Source of the DNA: CAJBVG01 sp943371235
GTDB lineage: Bacteria > Bacteroidota > Bacteroidia > Sphingobacteriales > Sphingobacteriaceae
Length of the DNA stretch: 36,301 nt
NCBI GenBank assembly: GCA_943371235.1
Contig: CALRTZ010000031.1
Location: 1-36,301 of the forward strand
Direction: 5' to 3'
Shown: positions 8,152 to 17,896 of the stretch, one piece after another
Numbering within the stretch: position 1 is the stretch's first letter
Layout of the letters: each line of letters begins with the position of its first letter
Notes under the pieces: model-generated
What the model was told of the DNA's origin: nothing
What the model saw: only the letters and a program-made list of their open reading frames with translations
Databases searched by the model: none
Made by a program: the position numbers and the translations under genes

Positions 8152-10734
8152 ATGGTTTTTGCTAAAATATCAATTAAAAATATCAATTTGAAGAAACTAG
8201 GCACTAAACCGTACGATTTGGGATTAAAAACCATTGTGTTTATGGCTTGCCTATTCTTTATAAATTCAGCTAATGCACAATTAGTAATACGAACCAACAG
8301 AACAGTCACCGATTTGGTTCAAAATGTGTTAGCTAGTAAAGGCGTTGTAATTCCCAGTACTACTATACAATCTTCAACAAATTTAGACGCTATTGCATTT
8401 TTTGATGGTCGAAGTTCGAACTTAGGATTAGACAGTGGTATTTTTTTATCAACAGGGAGAGCGGTAAATGCTCGTGGTCCGAACTTATTAGGAAATACGG
8501 GCACTTCCAACAATCAACCCGGCGACGCTGATATTGCTAGCATAAATTCAAACGATCCTAATTTTGATGCTGCATGGATAAGTTTCCAAGTGATTCCCGA
8601 ATCGGATAGCATTAGTTTTCGATTTGTATTTGCTTCCGAAGAGTACCCTGAGTTTGTGAACCAAACGTACAACGATGTGTTTGGATTATTTATTGAAGGA
8701 GCAGGTTATGCCACCAAAACCAATTTAGCCTTAATACCCGGTACACAAACACCTGTATCCATTCAAAATGTAAATCATTTAACAAACTCTGTGTATTACC
8801 GCGATAATGTAAATGGAACGAGTATTTCTTTTGATGGTTTTACGACTATTATTGAAGCAAAAGCGAAGGTAGTGCCCTGTACTCCGTATACCTTAAAATT
8901 TGTGATTGCCGACATTAAAGATTTGATATACGATTCCGGAATTTTTATTGAAGCACAAAGCTTGAAAAGTTTAAACGATAATGGGATAACGGTAAATTAT
9001 AAAAAACAGATTTTTTCGGAGTGCGATACAGTAGATGTTGAATTTATCAGAAATTCCAATAATTCAGCAAATCCAATAGTGGTAGATTTTGAGTTAAAAG
9101 GAAATGCGAAAGTTGGCATTGATTATACTATTTCACAAACTTCTCCAATTATTATTCCTGCAGGATCAACATCTGCAAAATTAAAAATAAGACCTATTAC
9201 AGATGGAATTGCAGAACCTGCTGAACTCATCACTATAAAAATAACAAGCCCTGTAATTTGTGATACCATCATTAAGATTGGAACATTATTAGATTACCGT
9301 CGATTTGATTCGGTACAGTTTAAATACGTATGTGCAGATTCGGGAGTGGTGGTATCTGTTAGAGATTATGAATTTTTGGATAGCATCGCTTGGAACAATG
9401 ATGATAAGGTACAGATTGCCGTTGGCCCTGTAGTAAATTTACCAAGGAGTGACACCGGTTATTTTTACATTAGAGCGGTAGAAAAATGTACGGGAAGAAT
9501 AATTACAGATTCTCTAAAAATTAAATTTTATGATGTTAGTATAGTTGCGGATACCATTATTTGTTTGGGTGATACCTTGTTTTTAAAGGCACTCTCTAAT
9601 TTGCCAGGAGCAAAATTCGAATGGACTACTTCAACAGGTGGTTCTTTTTCTCCGAGTCCGTTAAGCACAAACCCATACATTATACCAGAAAACGACGGTT
9701 ATGTGTATACCAATATTACAAACGACGGAATATGCGGGAGTAGTCTGCTTAAAATAAAAGTAGTGAAATTACAAGTAGAGCAAGACTCAGTAAGAATTTG
9801 TGGGGCAGGAAATAGCTATCAATTAAAAGCAAGCGGAGGAACCACTTATGTATGGACACCGAATACTTTTTTAAACAGCGATAACATTGCCGAACCTATT
9901 GTAACACCTACTACAGATATGAATTACATGGTTCAAATCATAAACGGTTCTTGTTCGGAAACCATTGAAGTGAAAGTAAGAATTGATACTCCAATTACTG
10001 TTAGAGCTATTGATGATATTTATGTTTGTACAAGGCAGTTTGCCGATTTAAATGCAGAAGGTTCGCCAGATTCTATTTATATGTGGTTGCCAGTTAAGGG
10101 CTTAGATAATCCAAATTCTAAAACTCCAAAAGCGAACCCTATAAGCACTACCACTTATTATGTAATGGGTATTAATGGTGCATGTACCAGCATAGATTCG
10201 GTAACGGTGTATGTAGTGAATCCTGTAGAAAGCAGATTGAATTATGCATTTGATTCCTGTAGTAAAACCTTTATTGGCTCGCAACCCGATGCTACCGATT
10301 CAACGGAAGTAAAATGGGACATGGGAAATGGAGATGTGATTGTAAGTAAGAGCATTGCTTATACATATGAAGAGCCAGGTAATTATATTATACGTTCAAT
10401 TCTAAATCAGCGTGCACCTTGTGTTGATTCTGAACTAGTAAGTGTATACATGCCTGCAGTAGACATTACGAAAAGAAGAATTCCTCAAGCCTTTAGTCCG
10501 AATGGCGATGGACTGAATGATGAGTTCAAAATATTTTTTGGCAATTTACCTTGTGCGGTAGAGTCGTTTAAAATTTACAACCGATGGGGGCAATTGGTAT
10601 TCCAACATAAAGACCGAGATGAACTCAGTTGGGATGGGACATTTAATGGCGAAGCTTGCCCACCAGGAACCTATGTGTATTATTTAAAAGGTGAAGGGTT
10701 TCAGGATTCGGGGTGGTTTGCATTGATAAAATAG
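8152..10734 (+). CDS. Large exported choice-of-anchor L protein with gliding/T9SS type B C-terminus
   Basis: The protein has 860 residues. A hydrophobic signal region ends near residue 43 (FMACLFFINSANAQ). Residues ~44-260 match a choice-of-anchor L domain (FFDGRSSNLGLDSGIFLSTG, FRFVFASEEYPEF, NDVFGLFIEG). A Calx-beta-like unit follows at ~300-365 (GIDYTISQ, DGIAEPAELITIKI), then several Ig/PKD-like segments, including WDMGNGDVIV...YEEPGNYIIRS near 735-770. The last ~80 residues form the gliding motility-associated C-terminal domain (FSPNGDGLNDEFKI, IYNRWGQLVF, GTYVYYLKGEG), a type B T9SS signal. It is likely a surface adhesin or matrix protein. The ATG at 8152 gives an unusually long n-region (~28 residues) and abuts ltaE. 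A later start such as TTG 8218 is possible. Confidence 0.85.
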   Translation: MVFAKISIKNINLKKLGTKPYDLGLKTIVFMACLFFINSANAQLVIRTNRTVTDLVQNVLASKGVVIPSTTIQSSTNLDAIAFFDGRSSNLGLDSGIFLSTGRAVNARGPNLLGNTGTSNNQPGDADIASINSNDPNFDAAWISFQVIPESDSISFRFVFASEEYPEFVNQTYNDVFGLFIEGAGYATKTNLALIPGTQTPVSIQNVNHLTNSVYYRDNVNGTSISFDGFTTIIEAKAKVVPCTPYTLKFVIADIKDLIYDSGIFIEAQSLKSLNDNGITVNYKKQIFSECDTVDVEFIRNSNNSANPIVVDFELKGNAKVGIDYTISQTSPIIIPAGSTSAKLKIRPITDGIAEPAELITIKITSPVICDTIIKIGTLLDYRRFDSVQFKYVCADSGVVVSVRDYEFLDSIAWNNDDKVQIAVGPVVNLPRSDTGYFYIRAVEKCTGRIITDSLKIKFYDVSIVADTIICLGDTLFLKALSNLPGAKFEWTTSTGGSFSPSPLSTNPYIIPENDGYVYTNITNDGICGSSLLKIKVVKLQVEQDSVRICGAGNSYQLKASGGTTYVWTPNTFLNSDNIAEPIVTPTTDMNYMVQIINGSCSETIEVKVRIDTPITVRAIDDIYVCTRQFADLNAEGSPDSIYMWLPVKGLDNPNSKTPKANPISTTTYYVMGINGACTSIDSVTVYVVNPVESRLNYAFDSCSKTFIGSQPDATDSTEVKWDMGNGDVIVSKSIAYTYEEPGNYIIRSILNQRAPCVDSELVSVYMPAVDITKRRIPQAFSPNGDGLNDEFKIFFGNLPCAVESFKIYNRWGQLVFQHKDRDELSWDGTFNGEACPPGTYVYYLKGEGFQDSGWFALIK

Positions 10735-10740
10735 TTTTAG

Positions 10741-10779
10741 GTCACAATGGACACTAAGTACTCGCAATGGTACACAATG
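10741..10779. repeat. Repeat D2
   Basis: GTCACAATGGACACTAAGTA followed by CTCGCAATGGTACACAATG. It follows the stop of the adhesin gene and precedes the broken GxxExxY gene. It matches D1 (3081-3118) with only a few differences. Confidence 0.85.
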
Positions 10780-10830
10780 TTTTTAATTAATCTCTCTTGA
10801 CAAATTTTCAAATCGATATAGTTTTGCTTT

Positions 10831-11206
10831 ATGAAAAGAGAAAACGAATTTGTCGAGGATAATTTTAAACGAAGCATTTAAAGTTCATTCTGAGTTGGGA
10901 CCAGGGCTACTAGAGTCTGTGTATGAAAAATGTTTATTTCTTGAACTCAATGAAATTGGGTAATATGTAGAAAAGCAGAAAGAAATTCCAATTATATATA
11001 AGCAAAATATAATTGAACCTGGCTTTAGATCAGATTTAATTGTGGAGGAAAAAGTTATAATCGAAATAAAATCGATTGAATCTATAAATGAAGTTCATGT
11101 TGCACAAGTATTAACTTATTTAAAGTTTACGAAATTAAAACTTGGTTTATTACTTAATTTTAATGTGGCTCATTTGAAACAAGGAATAAAAAGGGTTATT
11201 CGTTAG
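10831..11206 (+). pseudogene. Broken GxxExxY (PDDEXK nuclease-like) gene
   Basis: ATG 10831 opens a frame that stops after 16 codons. If one T is removed from the TTT at 10849-10851, the frame reads ELSRIILNEAFKVHSELGPG, then LLESVYEKCLFLELNEIG. This contains the family motif G-LL-E-SV-Y. A TAA at 10961-10963 then interrupts it, and the same frame continues YVEKQKEIPIIYKQNIIEPG, FRSDLIVEEKVIIEIKS (the D...EIK nuclease-like core), EVHVAQVLTYLKF and ends IKRVIR at 11206. One frameshift plus one nonsense codon makes this a pseudogene. GxxExxY proteins are small and of uncertain function. It lies between repeat D2 and the palindromic D3. Confidence 0.85.
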
Positions 11207-11213
11207 TATATTT

Positions 11214-11300
11214 GGGTCACAACGGACACTAAGAAAACACGATGGTACACAAAGAAAAACATTGTGCTACTTTGTGTGTACTTAGCGTCCATTGTGACCC
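11214..11300. repeat. Palindromic repeat D3
   Basis: GGGTCACAACGGACACTAAG at the left end pairs imperfectly with CTTAGCGTCCATTGTGACCC at the right end, giving arms of about 20 bp. The interior 'GGTACACAAAG ... CTTTGTGTGTAC' also pairs. It sits between the ends of the GxxExxY pseudogene (+) and the convergent 11305 gene (-), so it could also act as a bidirectional terminator. Confidence 0.85.
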
Positions 11301-11304
11301 ATAA

Positions 11305-13149
11305 TCAATCCTTAAGAATAAAAACTAACTCTTCTATATCATTACTCTTAAATTCAAAAATCAATTTATTATAGTCGAGTAAAGTGGCGGTTGTAAGTTT
11401 AATGGCATTCAACCTTAAACTTTTTAGAATTAGTAATCTATTTGAGTCAACTACAAATCTTACATCGAAAGTACCAATACTATTTTCCGAATGAAAACCT
11501 TTCAACTTACTTTCTACTTTATAATTATCTGGAATGTTAATATATATTGAATCATTAACTAAATAAGAATTTAATGTTGAATAGACGGATTCGTTTTCAA
11601 AATCATATAAATAATCACTTACTTTATTTAATTTTATATACAATCGCTTCGAGTTTTTATTAATTAAATTCAATTGGTCTGTATTTAATTCTAATTTCAC
11701 TTTCGGAATAGTAGAATTAATAATTTTGATGTTAGTTTGGCTTGTATTATTAACATTATAAACATTCAAAATAAATTCATCTTTTTCTTTTTTATTATTA
11801 TTGATGATGAACGAATACATACTCTCTGCTAAATCGCCAATATAAGTAGCATCTAAACTATATATCAATTTAGTATTAGTTATTGAATAAACATGTTTGC
11901 TTAGTATTGAATCCATTAACAAATTGGGAGTTCTTATTAATTCACTTTTAAAAGGCTTTACCAATAAAGTATTTTTATTAGCTGTAAAGGAATTCAAATA
12001 ATTAAAATTAGAAACATTGTTGGTGCATTCTAACCATATGGAGTCTGTTGCTAATGGCACACAAACTATTACATGATTAAAATACGACATTGGAAAATCT
12101 ACTGCAATAGGGTCGAAATGTTTCTTCGCATGTATGAGTGAAACATAAGATTTTATTCCTGCTACCTCAAGCATTGCACACATTAAATTAGACAATGCTT
12201 TACAATCGCCATACCCATTTTTATAGGTAGTTGCTGCATCAATACTCTGCCATCCTCCTATTCCTAACTGTATGCTTACATAGCGATAATCATCTTGTAA
12301 AGTTTTGTATAAGATTTTTATTTTCTCTATTGTATCGCTTGTGCTATTAATTTTTGCTAATAGCTTTTCTTTGTATTCTTTAGGTAATTCATTTCTGTTT
12401 TTATTCAGCTCAAAATAAAAGCTACCTAATTCTTGCCAAGAGCTTATGCTACCTTTGTTTCCATACAAATTAAAATCATTAACCTTTGTAAGAATGATTG
12501 CATCGTTTTCAGAATTTTCAGTAATAAATGAATCTACATAAGTATGTACAACTTCATCTTCTATTTCATTGTATTGAATGTTTCTTCTAACATTTAATTG
12601 CTTTGTATAAGAAGGGTTGTTTTTTGTAGAAGTAATTTTGAAGTTTAATTTTTCTATACTACAATTCGAATAAGGTTTTATATATAATACTGGTAAAAAC
12701 AAACTTTGTTTTGATTCCGTTGTGTACTTATATTCTATTGTATAAGGATAGGTTCTCGGTATATATGCGAATGACAAATTTCGTGAATCTTGCGCTAATG
12801 TATTTTCATACGCATCAGTATATTCATACATGTCTTTACGGCCATACTTCTTTACAAATAAACCGTTCTTATCGTATATATTAATTGATATTTGTTTAAG
12901 CTTAGTAATTGAATTTATTGGAACATTTATACTTATTGTGTTATTACCTTTTTGGTTTAATACAGTTATTACTCTGTGTAATTTATACTCAACCTTTTGA
13001 TCAGATTCTATGTTTATTTCTTCATTATTAAACCTGAGCACTAAGTTGGCATTGTTCAGCAAATTTCTATCTATTAAACTAGAATTATATTGTTGTGCAT
13101 ATACAAATGAACAAAAAAACAGAAAAAAGAATACTAGGTTTTTTTTCAT
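11305..13149 (-). CDS. Exported DUF3857/transglutaminase-like protein (catalytic triad-like residues present)
   Basis: The protein has 614 residues with a signal peptide (1-18, ending VYAQ). A DUF3857-type beta-rich N-terminal domain covers about 30-220 (HRVITVLNQKG, SFAYIPRTYPYTIEYKY). A transglutaminase-like domain covers about 275-380, with Cys316 in KNGYGDCKALSNLM, His359 in MSYFNHVIVCV and an acidic residue E374 in WLECTN. The usual triad is Cys-His-Asp; Glu in the last place is a change, though WLECT-type variants occur in this group. A C-terminal DUF3858-like beta region follows. It is likely periplasmic; its true reaction is unknown. Its start overlaps the stop of the upstream relative by 4 bp (ATGA), so the pair is translationally coupled. 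Confidence 0.8.
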   Translation of the reverse strand: MKKNLVFFFLFFCSFVYAQQYNSSLIDRNLLNNANLVLRFNNEEINIESDQKVEYKLHRVITVLNQKGNNTISINVPINSITKLKQISINIYDKNGLFVKKYGRKDMYEYTDAYENTLAQDSRNLSFAYIPRTYPYTIEYKYTTESKQSLFLPVLYIKPYSNCSIEKLNFKITSTKNNPSYTKQLNVRRNIQYNEIEDEVVHTYVDSFITENSENDAIILTKVNDFNLYGNKGSISSWQELGSFYFELNKNRNELPKEYKEKLLAKINSTSDTIEKIKILYKTLQDDYRYVSIQLGIGGWQSIDAATTYKNGYGDCKALSNLMCAMLEVAGIKSYVSLIHAKKHFDPIAVDFPMSYFNHVIVCVPLATDSIWLECTNNVSNFNYLNSFTANKNTLLVKPFKSELIRTPNLLMDSILSKHVYSITNTKLIYSLDATYIGDLAESMYSFIINNNKKEKDEFILNVYNVNNTSQTNIKIINSTIPKVKLELNTDQLNLINKNSKRLYIKLNKVSDYLYDFENESVYSTLNSYLVNDSIYINIPDNYKVESKLKGFHSENSIGTFDVRFVVDSNRLLILKSLRLNAIKLTTATLLDYNKLIFEFKSNDIEELVFILKD

Positions 13150-15152
13150 TTCACTTTATTCAAAACAATTTTCTCGGCATTCTTTAAAATGATCATGTCG
13201 AAAAAATCGGTAAGTGATTGACTTTCTACTTTACTAAAATTCGTTTTATGAATTTGCAACTTAGATTTTATTTGTACCATACTTGGGCTAGATCTCACAA
13301 TAAAATCATACGAACCCTCATCAACATTAAAACTAGACTTTACACTTTTAGGTATTTCATCTATACCTAACGTAGCGGGTAACATCATACTTATAATTAC
13401 GTTTTCGTCAATTTTATACGGCAATTCATATGGTAACTCTCGATTGTTTGTGAGAAATGGATTTAGGGTAAGACTTTTAGAGAGTAATGCGTTTAAAAAT
13501 AAATTATCGTCGGTAAACGGAATGCTAAATTTATAGTTTATGATAATATCCTCCTCTAAATTTGTTAAGCCAGTAATTTCTATGCTACTAGTATCCACTT
13601 TATAATCTTTTATCAATTTAGATTTTTCGGCTAACTCTTTTTTTATATCGCTAAGTGTAGAATTTCTAAGAGAATATGATTCGTAGATACCAGGTGTATA
13701 GGTATATTTTCCAGAAAATATATTTTCAGAATAGCTCAATTCAAATACAGTTCTCGATTGTTCTTTTACATTTTCTGGAGATAAATCTACCATGAAACCA
13801 TTACTTGAAATGGCTTGAGCTACTCCATTGTATAAGTTCAATTTTAATTGCCCAAATGGAAGATTTTTATCGGAAGCATCTAATAAATAGGTAATAGAAT
13901 CAACCTTCACATGGCAAATGAGGTATTCATAGCCTTCTAAAAAAGGATATCTCACATTTGGAAATCCATTTTCTTTAGGTTTTACAATTACCGGTGTGGC
14001 ATCCAAGTTTAAATTCCTTAACATGGCTACTAGGAGCAAATTAATGTCGGCAATTCCTCCTTTTTTCTCTTTGTAAATAGTATATAAGTTTTTACTTAAA
14101 TATATACTACTGTTATCTATTGCTAAATATTTTTTTTGCAGATAAGAATAAATAGCTTTTATCTTTTCTTCATCATTTTTTGTATTTTCTATAATAGGTT
14201 GTAGTATCGGACTAAGCCAAGCGTTTTTACTAAAAACTTCCTTCCCAAACTCTTCGTCCTCCATTAAAACCTCACACAATGCTCTCCATGATTTAATCGT
14301 ATTTTTGAGAGGCATGTTTGGAAATTTATAACTATTCAATTGAAAAATTATTCTAGAGATGTAATTATAATCTGCCGAAATAAACTTTTCATCACGGTAC
14401 GCAGGCACGTTTAACATAATCATCTGCTTGTCATTTACAGATGTACTTAATTCAATTCTGTCTGATGCTCCATACGCATCGTTTTCACTTACTAATATAG
14501 TATAAGTCTTAGATGAGGTTGCCTCTTTTACTTTGTCAAAATTCCTTATTCCTAAGAGTGATGGAGTGTAGGAGAAAAAATCTGGAATAGAGGTTCTATT
14601 CTCTGAATATAAGGTTGGGTATTTATTTTGAAATTGCCAAGGTAAGAGTAAAAATATATTGTCGGTACTGAATGTATATCTAAATTCTATAATGCTCCCT
14701 TCTTTAACTTGAGGAAAACTTAGTTTCTTAAGTGTATTGTATTTATTTAGTTTTTCTGTAAATATGTTTTCATCGTTTAACTTTGTTTCTACTACTACAT
14801 TATTTACTAAATTATACGTTACTCCTTTTAAGCTAATGATTCTATCCCTGTACCCATTCCGGTCGCGTAATAAAATATTAATATTAGCAGCGCTATACCC
14901 ATCTTTAGTTAAAATTTTTATCCTGCACTTTCTTTTTTGCGTTACTTGAAACCAACCTTGGTTGGTACCTTCCATTTCTGTTATTCCAACATCTGCTAAA
15001 ATTATTGCATCTGCTGATAAATCGATGTCGTATGATTTTTTAGAAAGTTCTTCTGGAGTAATTTTTGAAAATTTATAATTTTCGAATTGTTCTGCATGTG
15101 AGGAATGAAATATCGAAACCAGAAAAAGAATTAATATAAATTTATGCTTCAT
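13146..15152 (-). CDS. Exported DUF3857/transglutaminase-like protein, catalytic Cys replaced
   Basis: The protein has 668 residues with a signal peptide (1-20, ending HSSHA). Residues ~45-260 look like DUF3857 (WFQVTQKRKCRIKIL, FPQVKEGSIIEFRYTF, LPWQFQNKYPTLYSE). A transglutaminase-like core follows at ~330-430. At the position where the nucleophilic Cys is expected (G-x-C-x-D), it reads KKGGIADINLLLVAMLR with Ile367. His414 (LICHVKVDS) and Asp425 (YLLDASD) remain. The protein is therefore probably a non-catalytic member. It is first in a two-gene operon with the catalytic-looking relative at 11305 (4-bp overlap). An active/inactive pairing is inferred, not shown. Confidence 0.8.
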   Translation of the reverse strand: MKHKFILILFLVSIFHSSHAEQFENYKFSKITPEELSKKSYDIDLSADAIILADVGITEMEGTNQGWFQVTQKRKCRIKILTKDGYSAANINILLRDRNGYRDRIISLKGVTYNLVNNVVVETKLNDENIFTEKLNKYNTLKKLSFPQVKEGSIIEFRYTFSTDNIFLLLPWQFQNKYPTLYSENRTSIPDFFSYTPSLLGIRNFDKVKEATSSKTYTILVSENDAYGASDRIELSTSVNDKQMIMLNVPAYRDEKFISADYNYISRIIFQLNSYKFPNMPLKNTIKSWRALCEVLMEDEEFGKEVFSKNAWLSPILQPIIENTKNDEEKIKAIYSYLQKKYLAIDNSSIYLSKNLYTIYKEKKGGIADINLLLVAMLRNLNLDATPVIVKPKENGFPNVRYPFLEGYEYLICHVKVDSITYLLDASDKNLPFGQLKLNLYNGVAQAISSNGFMVDLSPENVKEQSRTVFELSYSENIFSGKYTYTPGIYESYSLRNSTLSDIKKELAEKSKLIKDYKVDTSSIEITGLTNLEEDIIINYKFSIPFTDDNLFLNALLSKSLTLNPFLTNNRELPYELPYKIDENVIISMMLPATLGIDEIPKSVKSSFNVDEGSYDFIVRSSPSMVQIKSKLQIHKTNFSKVESQSLTDFFDMIILKNAEKIVLNKVK

Positions 15153-15218
15153 AGAAGCTAATATATAAAAAATATTATTTATACAGATTTAGGAATTTGA
15201 TTAAAATAGTTATATAAA

Positions 15219-15313
15219 CTTAGCGCTATTTGCGGATTTTTTGCGCTCTTTGCGTGAACTATTAAAAATTTCACGCAAAGTACGCTAAGTTACTCGCTAA
15301 GTTTCGCAAAGCA
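15219..15313. repeat. Palindromic repeat C4
   Basis: The core CTTTGCGTGAA / TTCACGCAAAG is flanked by ACTTAGCGC on one side and CGCTAAGTT on the other. It fills most of the gap between the stop of lon and the start of the next gene downstream on the minus strand. Confidence 0.9.
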
Positions 15314-15331
15314 AGAAATAGTATATTAAAA

Positions 15332-17785
15332 CTAACTTGCGAACTCTATCGCGCCTTTTACTTTCTGCTTCATCAAGGCTAAGTCTATTACCTCCGCCAT
15401 TTCATTTACATAATGGAAACGTAAATCTTTTACATACCTCGGATTAATTTCTAAGATGTCTTTTCTATTTGCGTGACACAAAATAATATCCTTAATTCCT
15501 GCTCTTTTAGCTGCTAAAATTTTCTCTTTAATCCCTCCTACTGGCAATACTTTTCCGCGCAAGGTAATCTCACCTGTCATTGCTAAAAATGGTTTCACTT
15601 TGCGTTGTGTAAAGGCTGAGGTTAATGCGGTAAGCATGGTAATACCTGCCGATGGACCGTCTTTAGGCACTGCTCCTGCTGGTACGTGTATATGGATGTC
15701 CCACTTATCAAACAATTTTGTATCGATGCCAAATTTCGCACCGTGCGCACGCAAGTAAGCCAAGGCTATTACTGCCGATTCTTTCATTACATCACCCAAG
15801 CTACCGGTAAGTGTTAACTTGCCTTTACCAGGGCTCAAACTCGTTTCAATAAATAAAATATCGCCACCTACTTGTGTCCAAGCTAAGCCAGTAACTACAC
15901 CTGCCACCTCGTTGCCTTGATACATGTCTTTATCGTATTCTGGTGCTCCTAAAATGCGTTCCACATCCTCTTTTGTTAAGGTCTTGCGGTACTTTTCTTT
16001 TACAGCCACACTCTTTGCAATGCCTCTGATTAGTGTTGCAATCTTTTTCTCTAAACCACGCACACCCGATTCTCGTGTATAATCTTCTACCACTTTCTCA
16101 ATAATGTCGGGTTTAATTTCAATATGACTTGGTTTCAAGCCGTGTTGTTCGCGTTGTTTTGGCACTAAGTATTGTTTTGCAATTTCAACTTTCTCTTCAA
16201 TGGTATATCCATTTACTTCAATAATTTCCATACGATCTCTTAATGCGGGGTGTATACCACTTAAAGAGTTTGCCGTTGCAATAAACATTACGTTTGATAA
16301 ATCGAAATCTAACTCTACATAATGATCTGCAAATGCATTGTTTTGCTCTGGATCTAATACTTCTAATAATGCTGATGAAGGGTCGCCTCGGAAATCGTTT
16401 CCAATTTTATCAATCTCATCCAATACAAAAACCGGGTTTGCCGATTGTGCTTTTTTAAGTGATTGAATTATACGACCAGGCATTGCACCAATGTATGTTT
16501 TACGATGACCGCGAATATCTGCTTCGTCGCGCACACCACCTAAGGCAATGCGTACGTATTTTCTACCAATAGATTTTGCGATTGATTTCCCTAATGATGT
16601 TTTACCAACTCCCGGAGGGCCCACTAAACAAAGGATTGGAGCCTTCATGTTGTGTTTCAATTTCAACACTGCTAAGTATTCTAAAATTCTTTGTTTTACT
16701 TTTTCTAATCCGAAATGGTCTTGGTCTAAAACTTCTTCTGCAAATTTTAAATCGAAATTATCTTCGGTAAATTCGTTCCAAGGTAATTCCAATAAAAGTT
16801 CTGCATAGTTCATTAGTACCGAATACTCTGCCGCAGCAGGATTCATGCGTTGTAATTTATCGAGCTCTTTGTTAAATGTATCCGCTACATCTTGTGGCCA
16901 TTTTTTTTGCATGCCACGCTCGCGTAAATTTTCTATTTCTAAATCGGGCGAATCGCCACCCAACTCTTCTTGTATTTGTTTTAATTGTTGATGTAAGAAA
17001 TACTCACGTTGTTGCTTATCAATATCTACTCGTACTTTGGATTGAATTTGATTTTTCAATTCCAACATTTGTAATTCTTTGGTAAGATGCTCCAAGACCA
17101 TTTGTGCACGCGCTTTTAAATCGCCACTCTCCAACATGCGTTGCTTATCGCCTACTTCGGCGTTCATGTTAGAGCTAATAAAATTTATTAAGAATGATGG
17201 ACTCTCTATGTTTTTAATTGCAAAACCAGCCTCCGAAGGAATGTTCGGAGAAAGCTGAATAATTTGCATCGACATTTCTTTTAAGGTTGCAAAAACTGCA
17301 TCAAATTCTTTGTCGACAATCAGTTCTGTTTCTTCAAATTTTGTGATGCGTGCTTTAATGTACGGATCTTCTTGAACTAGCTCTTCTAAGTTAAAACGTT
17401 TCTTCCCTTGAATAATAACCGTGGTGTTTCCATCAGGCATTTGCAACATTTTAACAATGTATGCAATGGTTCCTACTTTCTGTAAATCATCAAAACTTGG
17501 GTCTTCAATACTAACGTCTTTTTGAGATACTACTCCAATAATTTTATTGCCTTTGTATGCTTCTTTTATGAGGCGGATGGATTTATCTCTACCTACGGTA
17601 ATGGGAATTACTACACCCGGAAATAGCACTGTATTCCTTAGGGGTAAAATTGACAGTATTTCAGGTGTTTCTTCAGAATTCATCACTTCTTCATCCTCAG
17701 ATGTCAGTAAGGGGAAAAACTCTGTATCGTCGTTCATAAAGCTATTCTCAAGACTTTGAATGTTATACGGATCAAATATGCTCAT
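15332..17785 (-). CDS. lon: ATP-dependent Lon protease
   Basis: This is a cytosolic AAA+ serine protease that degrades misfolded and regulatory proteins. It has 817 residues, standard for Lon. The N-terminal substrate-binding domain covers ~43-250 (LPLRNTVLFPGVVIPI). Walker A is GPPGVGKT at 389-396 and Walker B VFVLDEIDK at ~453-460. The proteolytic domain has catalytic Ser712 (PKDGPSAGITM) and Lys754 (GGIKEKILAAKRAG). All key residues are intact. ATG 17785 gives a typical short acidic leader. Repeat C4 lies after the stop. No heat-shock operator was recognised upstream. Confidence 0.97.
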   Translation of the reverse strand: MSIFDPYNIQSLENSFMNDDTEFFPLLTSEDEEVMNSEETPEILSILPLRNTVLFPGVVIPITVGRDKSIRLIKEAYKGNKIIGVVSQKDVSIEDPSFDDLQKVGTIAYIVKMLQMPDGNTTVIIQGKKRFNLEELVQEDPYIKARITKFEETELIVDKEFDAVFATLKEMSMQIIQLSPNIPSEAGFAIKNIESPSFLINFISSNMNAEVGDKQRMLESGDLKARAQMVLEHLTKELQMLELKNQIQSKVRVDIDKQQREYFLHQQLKQIQEELGGDSPDLEIENLRERGMQKKWPQDVADTFNKELDKLQRMNPAAAEYSVLMNYAELLLELPWNEFTEDNFDLKFAEEVLDQDHFGLEKVKQRILEYLAVLKLKHNMKAPILCLVGPPGVGKTSLGKSIAKSIGRKYVRIALGGVRDEADIRGHRKTYIGAMPGRIIQSLKKAQSANPVFVLDEIDKIGNDFRGDPSSALLEVLDPEQNNAFADHYVELDFDLSNVMFIATANSLSGIHPALRDRMEIIEVNGYTIEEKVEIAKQYLVPKQREQHGLKPSHIEIKPDIIEKVVEDYTRESGVRGLEKKIATLIRGIAKSVAVKEKYRKTLTKEDVERILGAPEYDKDMYQGNEVAGVVTGLAWTQVGGDILFIETSLSPGKGKLTLTGSLGDVMKESAVIALAYLRAHGAKFGIDTKLFDKWDIHIHVPAGAVPKDGPSAGITMLTALTSAFTQRKVKPFLAMTGEITLRGKVLPVGGIKEKILAAKRAGIKDIILCHANRKDILEINPRYVKDLRFHYVNEMAEVIDLALMKQKVKGAIEFAS

Positions 17786-17896
17786 AATTCTTATCTTCTT
17801 CTATTGGTCAAAATGTCACTACTACAAACCCGAAAGGGCTTGTTTAAGCGTATACACTATACTATTCAAGGGATATGCCAAAGAATAAAAAATCAA

